Source of the DNA: Eilatimonas milleporae
Lineage (GTDB): Bacteria; Pseudomonadota; Alphaproteobacteria; Sphingomonadales; Kordiimonadaceae
Assembly: GCF_003688555.1 (NCBI RefSeq)
Contig: NZ_REFR01000012.1
Coordinates: forward strand, 248,001 to 312,000
Length of the DNA: 64,000 nucleotides
Direction: 5' to 3'
The notes beneath the pieces are model-generated. The model saw only the letters and a list, made by a program, of their open reading frames with translations, was not told the origin of the DNA and ran no database searches. Each line of letters starts with the position of its first letter. The stretch's first letter is position 1. The position numbers and the translations under genes are program-made. This document shows positions 62,795 through 64,000 of this stretch, piece after piece.

Positions 62795-63466
62795 TCAAAC
62801 TTTGCCGATGGAGCCGGCCAGATTGTCTATCCTTCGGTCGTGGTATTTTGAGAGCGCTTCCTGAAGCAACACCCAGTTCCTGCTTGCGTATAGTTGTTGG
62901 AGATCATCCAGCTCATTCGCGATCCGATCCGCGCCCAGCCATTTTGGTTCCTGTTCACGAAACCATTGAAGACGGTCATTCAGGAGATCGATTCTCCGGG
63001 CGAGGTCTTCAATCTGGCTAAGCATGGCGATGCGGTTGAAGAGTTCGGCTGTGCGGTCCGCCAGCCCTATCTGACCCTCAAGAGCTTCCAGGGTATCATC
63101 GTCGCCTTGCTGTCCTGGCTCGATGGTCAGCAGCGCGGCTGCAAGGAGAACGTCATTCTGGCGGTATAGGTCATAAACCTCTCCGCGTTGCAGAATCTTG
63201 GTGCAGAAGCTGCCCAAGCCTGCATCGATGAGTCCCTGTTTGGCGAGATAGGTTAGATGGTCTGTAACTTCCGCCTTATCGATCCACCCAAGGTCATCGG
63301 CAAGGGCTTTCGCGGAAATGGGTGTACCTGGCTTGAGCCCGGTTCGGATCAGGGTGTGCCTGATGGTTTTATACGCAGCGGTTTGCTCGCGCGTCTGCAT
63401 GCTCTGTCCATAAGGACGGACATTGGTATAAGCGTCGAAGCTGCTGAGCGAGATGATATCACCCAT
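62795..63466 (-). CDS. GntR-like transcriptional regulator
   Basis: 223 residues; GTGAGGCATC precedes the ATG. A winged helix-turn-helix at about residues 30-90 (YKTIRHTLIRTGLKPGTPIS, AKALADDLGWIDKAEVTDHL) is followed by a helical FCD-like effector domain (EDLARRIDLLNDRLQWFREQ). The domain lacks clear metal-binding His residues. It is on the same strand, immediately upstream of the lasso precursor operon, so it is a natural candidate regulator of production; a GntR-type neighbour has been reported in related clusters as far as I recall. Confidence 0.75.
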   Translation of the reverse strand: MGDIISLSSFDAYTNVRPYGQSMQTREQTAAYKTIRHTLIRTGLKPGTPISAKALADDLGWIDKAEVTDHLTYLAKQGLIDAGLGSFCTKILQRGEVYDLYRQNDVLLAAALLTIEPGQQGDDDTLEALEGQIGLADRTAELFNRIAMLSQIEDLARRIDLLNDRLQWFREQEPKWLGADRIANELDDLQQLYASRNWVLLQEALSKYHDRRIDNLAGSIGKV

Positions 63467-63805
63467 GATGCCTCACATGGTTGTGGTCTTGAGTTGTCTA
63501 GGATGTGGCTTTGAGGCGCACTGAGACAATCCCGCAAAACTACGGGGGTTTCAAAAGTATAATTTTATCAATCAGTTATAGATTCCAAGGCTGCGTTGTA
63601 GGCATTATTGTTCTAAGGATCACGTCATCTGATCTTCCCCTTGCTGGCCTAATTTCTGAAAGCCGGATTTTTCTCCTTCGTGGATGACCAGTTCTGTCTT
63701 CAGTTTGAAAAATGGCGTTGTCGGTAGCGATTTGTTTAGCCGGCGCGTCTTAGTCATTAGAGATTCGCTTATAAGATGAACACGCATGCCTTCCAGAGTG
63801 GTTGA
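63467..63805 (-). pseudogene. Gap with a possible IS3-family transposase remnant
   Basis: In about 340 bases without a gene, minus-strand 63675-63735 reads FFKLKTELVIHEG in one frame and ATDNAIF in another. These resemble adjacent pieces of the IS3-group OrfB end (DNA-x-ESFFxTLKTELVxH) separated by a frameshift. Only about 20 codons match, so this is a weak call. Confidence 0.3.
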
Positions 63806-64000
63806 GTGGTATGGAGGGACAAAGCCGAGTGGGAACCTGACGCTGTGCGTTCAGCACTGAAAACAGGATCGATTCTGGTCGCCGATCAGGATCTGGAGAA
63901 CCAGGAGGTATCGGATAAAACCGAGCGTCTTGGTCAAGGCTATTCTCTGGACGAGTTATATAGGCGGTATAGGAACTTCCTGATCTCTTACATCGGATAC
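63806..64000 (+). CDS. N-terminal part of a sigma-factor-like protein, cut by the window end
   Basis: Open from GTG 63806 (GTG 63845 also possible) to the end. The last part reads LGQGYSLDELYRRYRNFLIS YIGY without a break, which has the look of region 2.1 of an extracytoplasmic-function sigma factor. It would be a second sigma factor next to the lasso cluster, perhaps heading another FecI/FecR/receptor set beyond the window. Only about 65 codons are visible. Confidence 0.5.
   Translation, partial: MVWRDKAEWEPDAVRSALKTGSILVADQDLENQEVSDKTERLGQGYSLDELYRRYRNFLISYIGY

Noticed and set aside
1-64000. tRNA, rRNA, CRISPR arrays or complete insertion sequences
   Set aside because: None recognised on reading; integrase and IS3-type traces are fragments only.

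Overview
The window looks like a chromosomal stretch of a heterotrophic alphaproteobacterium (Sphingomonadales, Caulobacterales or Kordiimonadales-like). The reasons are two large TonB-dependent receptors, a FecI/FecR signalling pair, a heterotetrameric sarcosine oxidase operon, HipBA, a long plasmid-type ParB-like protein, and a lasso-peptide cluster carrying its own isopeptidase, a layout known mainly from that group. Base composition is GC-rich in the catabolic parts and visibly AT-richer around 22-23.5, 38.8-40.6, 51.2-52.1, 53.9-54.1 and 62.6 kb. No rRNA, tRNA or CRISPR array was recognised.

Region 1 (0.5-21.9 kb) is a catabolic island. A LacI-family repressor is divergent from a TonB-dependent receptor. 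A secreted beta-propeller protein, a CocE-type hydrolase, an S9 peptidase and a SxxK serine hydrolase follow in one direction; a C45-type Ntn hydrolase and an alpha/beta hydrolase lie on the other strand. Copies of one palindrome (TGATAGCGCTATCA and close variants) sit upstream of the receptor, the propeller operon and the alpha/beta hydrolase, so these are probably one regulon. Sarcosine oxidase soxBDAG, an ornithine-cyclodeaminase-family reductase and a PLP D-serine dehydratase/D-threonine aldolase-family enzyme follow. Together they suggest uptake and breakdown of a peptide-like compound that yields N-methyl, imino or beta-hydroxy amino acids.

Region 2 (21.9-23.5 kb) is a graveyard: an integrase N-terminal fragment, a frameshifted XRE-type regulator and inverted TACCATG repeats.

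Region 3 (23.5-40.3 kb) is the strongest candidate for an undescribed system. Six consecutive minus-strand genes encode a 1281-residue DUF6603-like protein, two further very large or large proteins of unknown function (683 and 1262 residues) whose genes overlap by 4 bases, two exported proteins (970 and 506 residues) and a 282-residue protein. A papain-like cysteine-protease candidate lies upstream of the six on the same strand. No assigned function is visible for the set.

Region 4 (40.6-51.5 kb) is an accessory mosaic: a PD-(D/E)XK/PUA-like nuclease candidate, HipBA with an operator-like palindrome, a glutathione S-transferase gene broken by an amber codon, an isochorismatase-family hydrolase, two tandem FG-GAP genes (one fused at its 5' end to a PIN-domain remnant), an HNH protein, three small proteins and a ParB-like protein, ending in a GC-rich 22-bp inverted repeat.

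Region 5 (52.2-63.5 kb) is a lasso-peptide production and scavenging cluster. FecI-type sigma factor, FecR, STN-domain TonB receptor and an Atxe2-like isopeptidase are on the plus strand. Convergent to them are three tiny precursor genes, a fused B1-B2 leader peptidase and the macrolactam synthetase (asparagine-synthase fold). Two precursors have a proper G1...D8/E8 core; the third lacks any acceptor at positions 7-9. A GntR-like regulator follows, and the window ends inside another sigma-factor-like gene.
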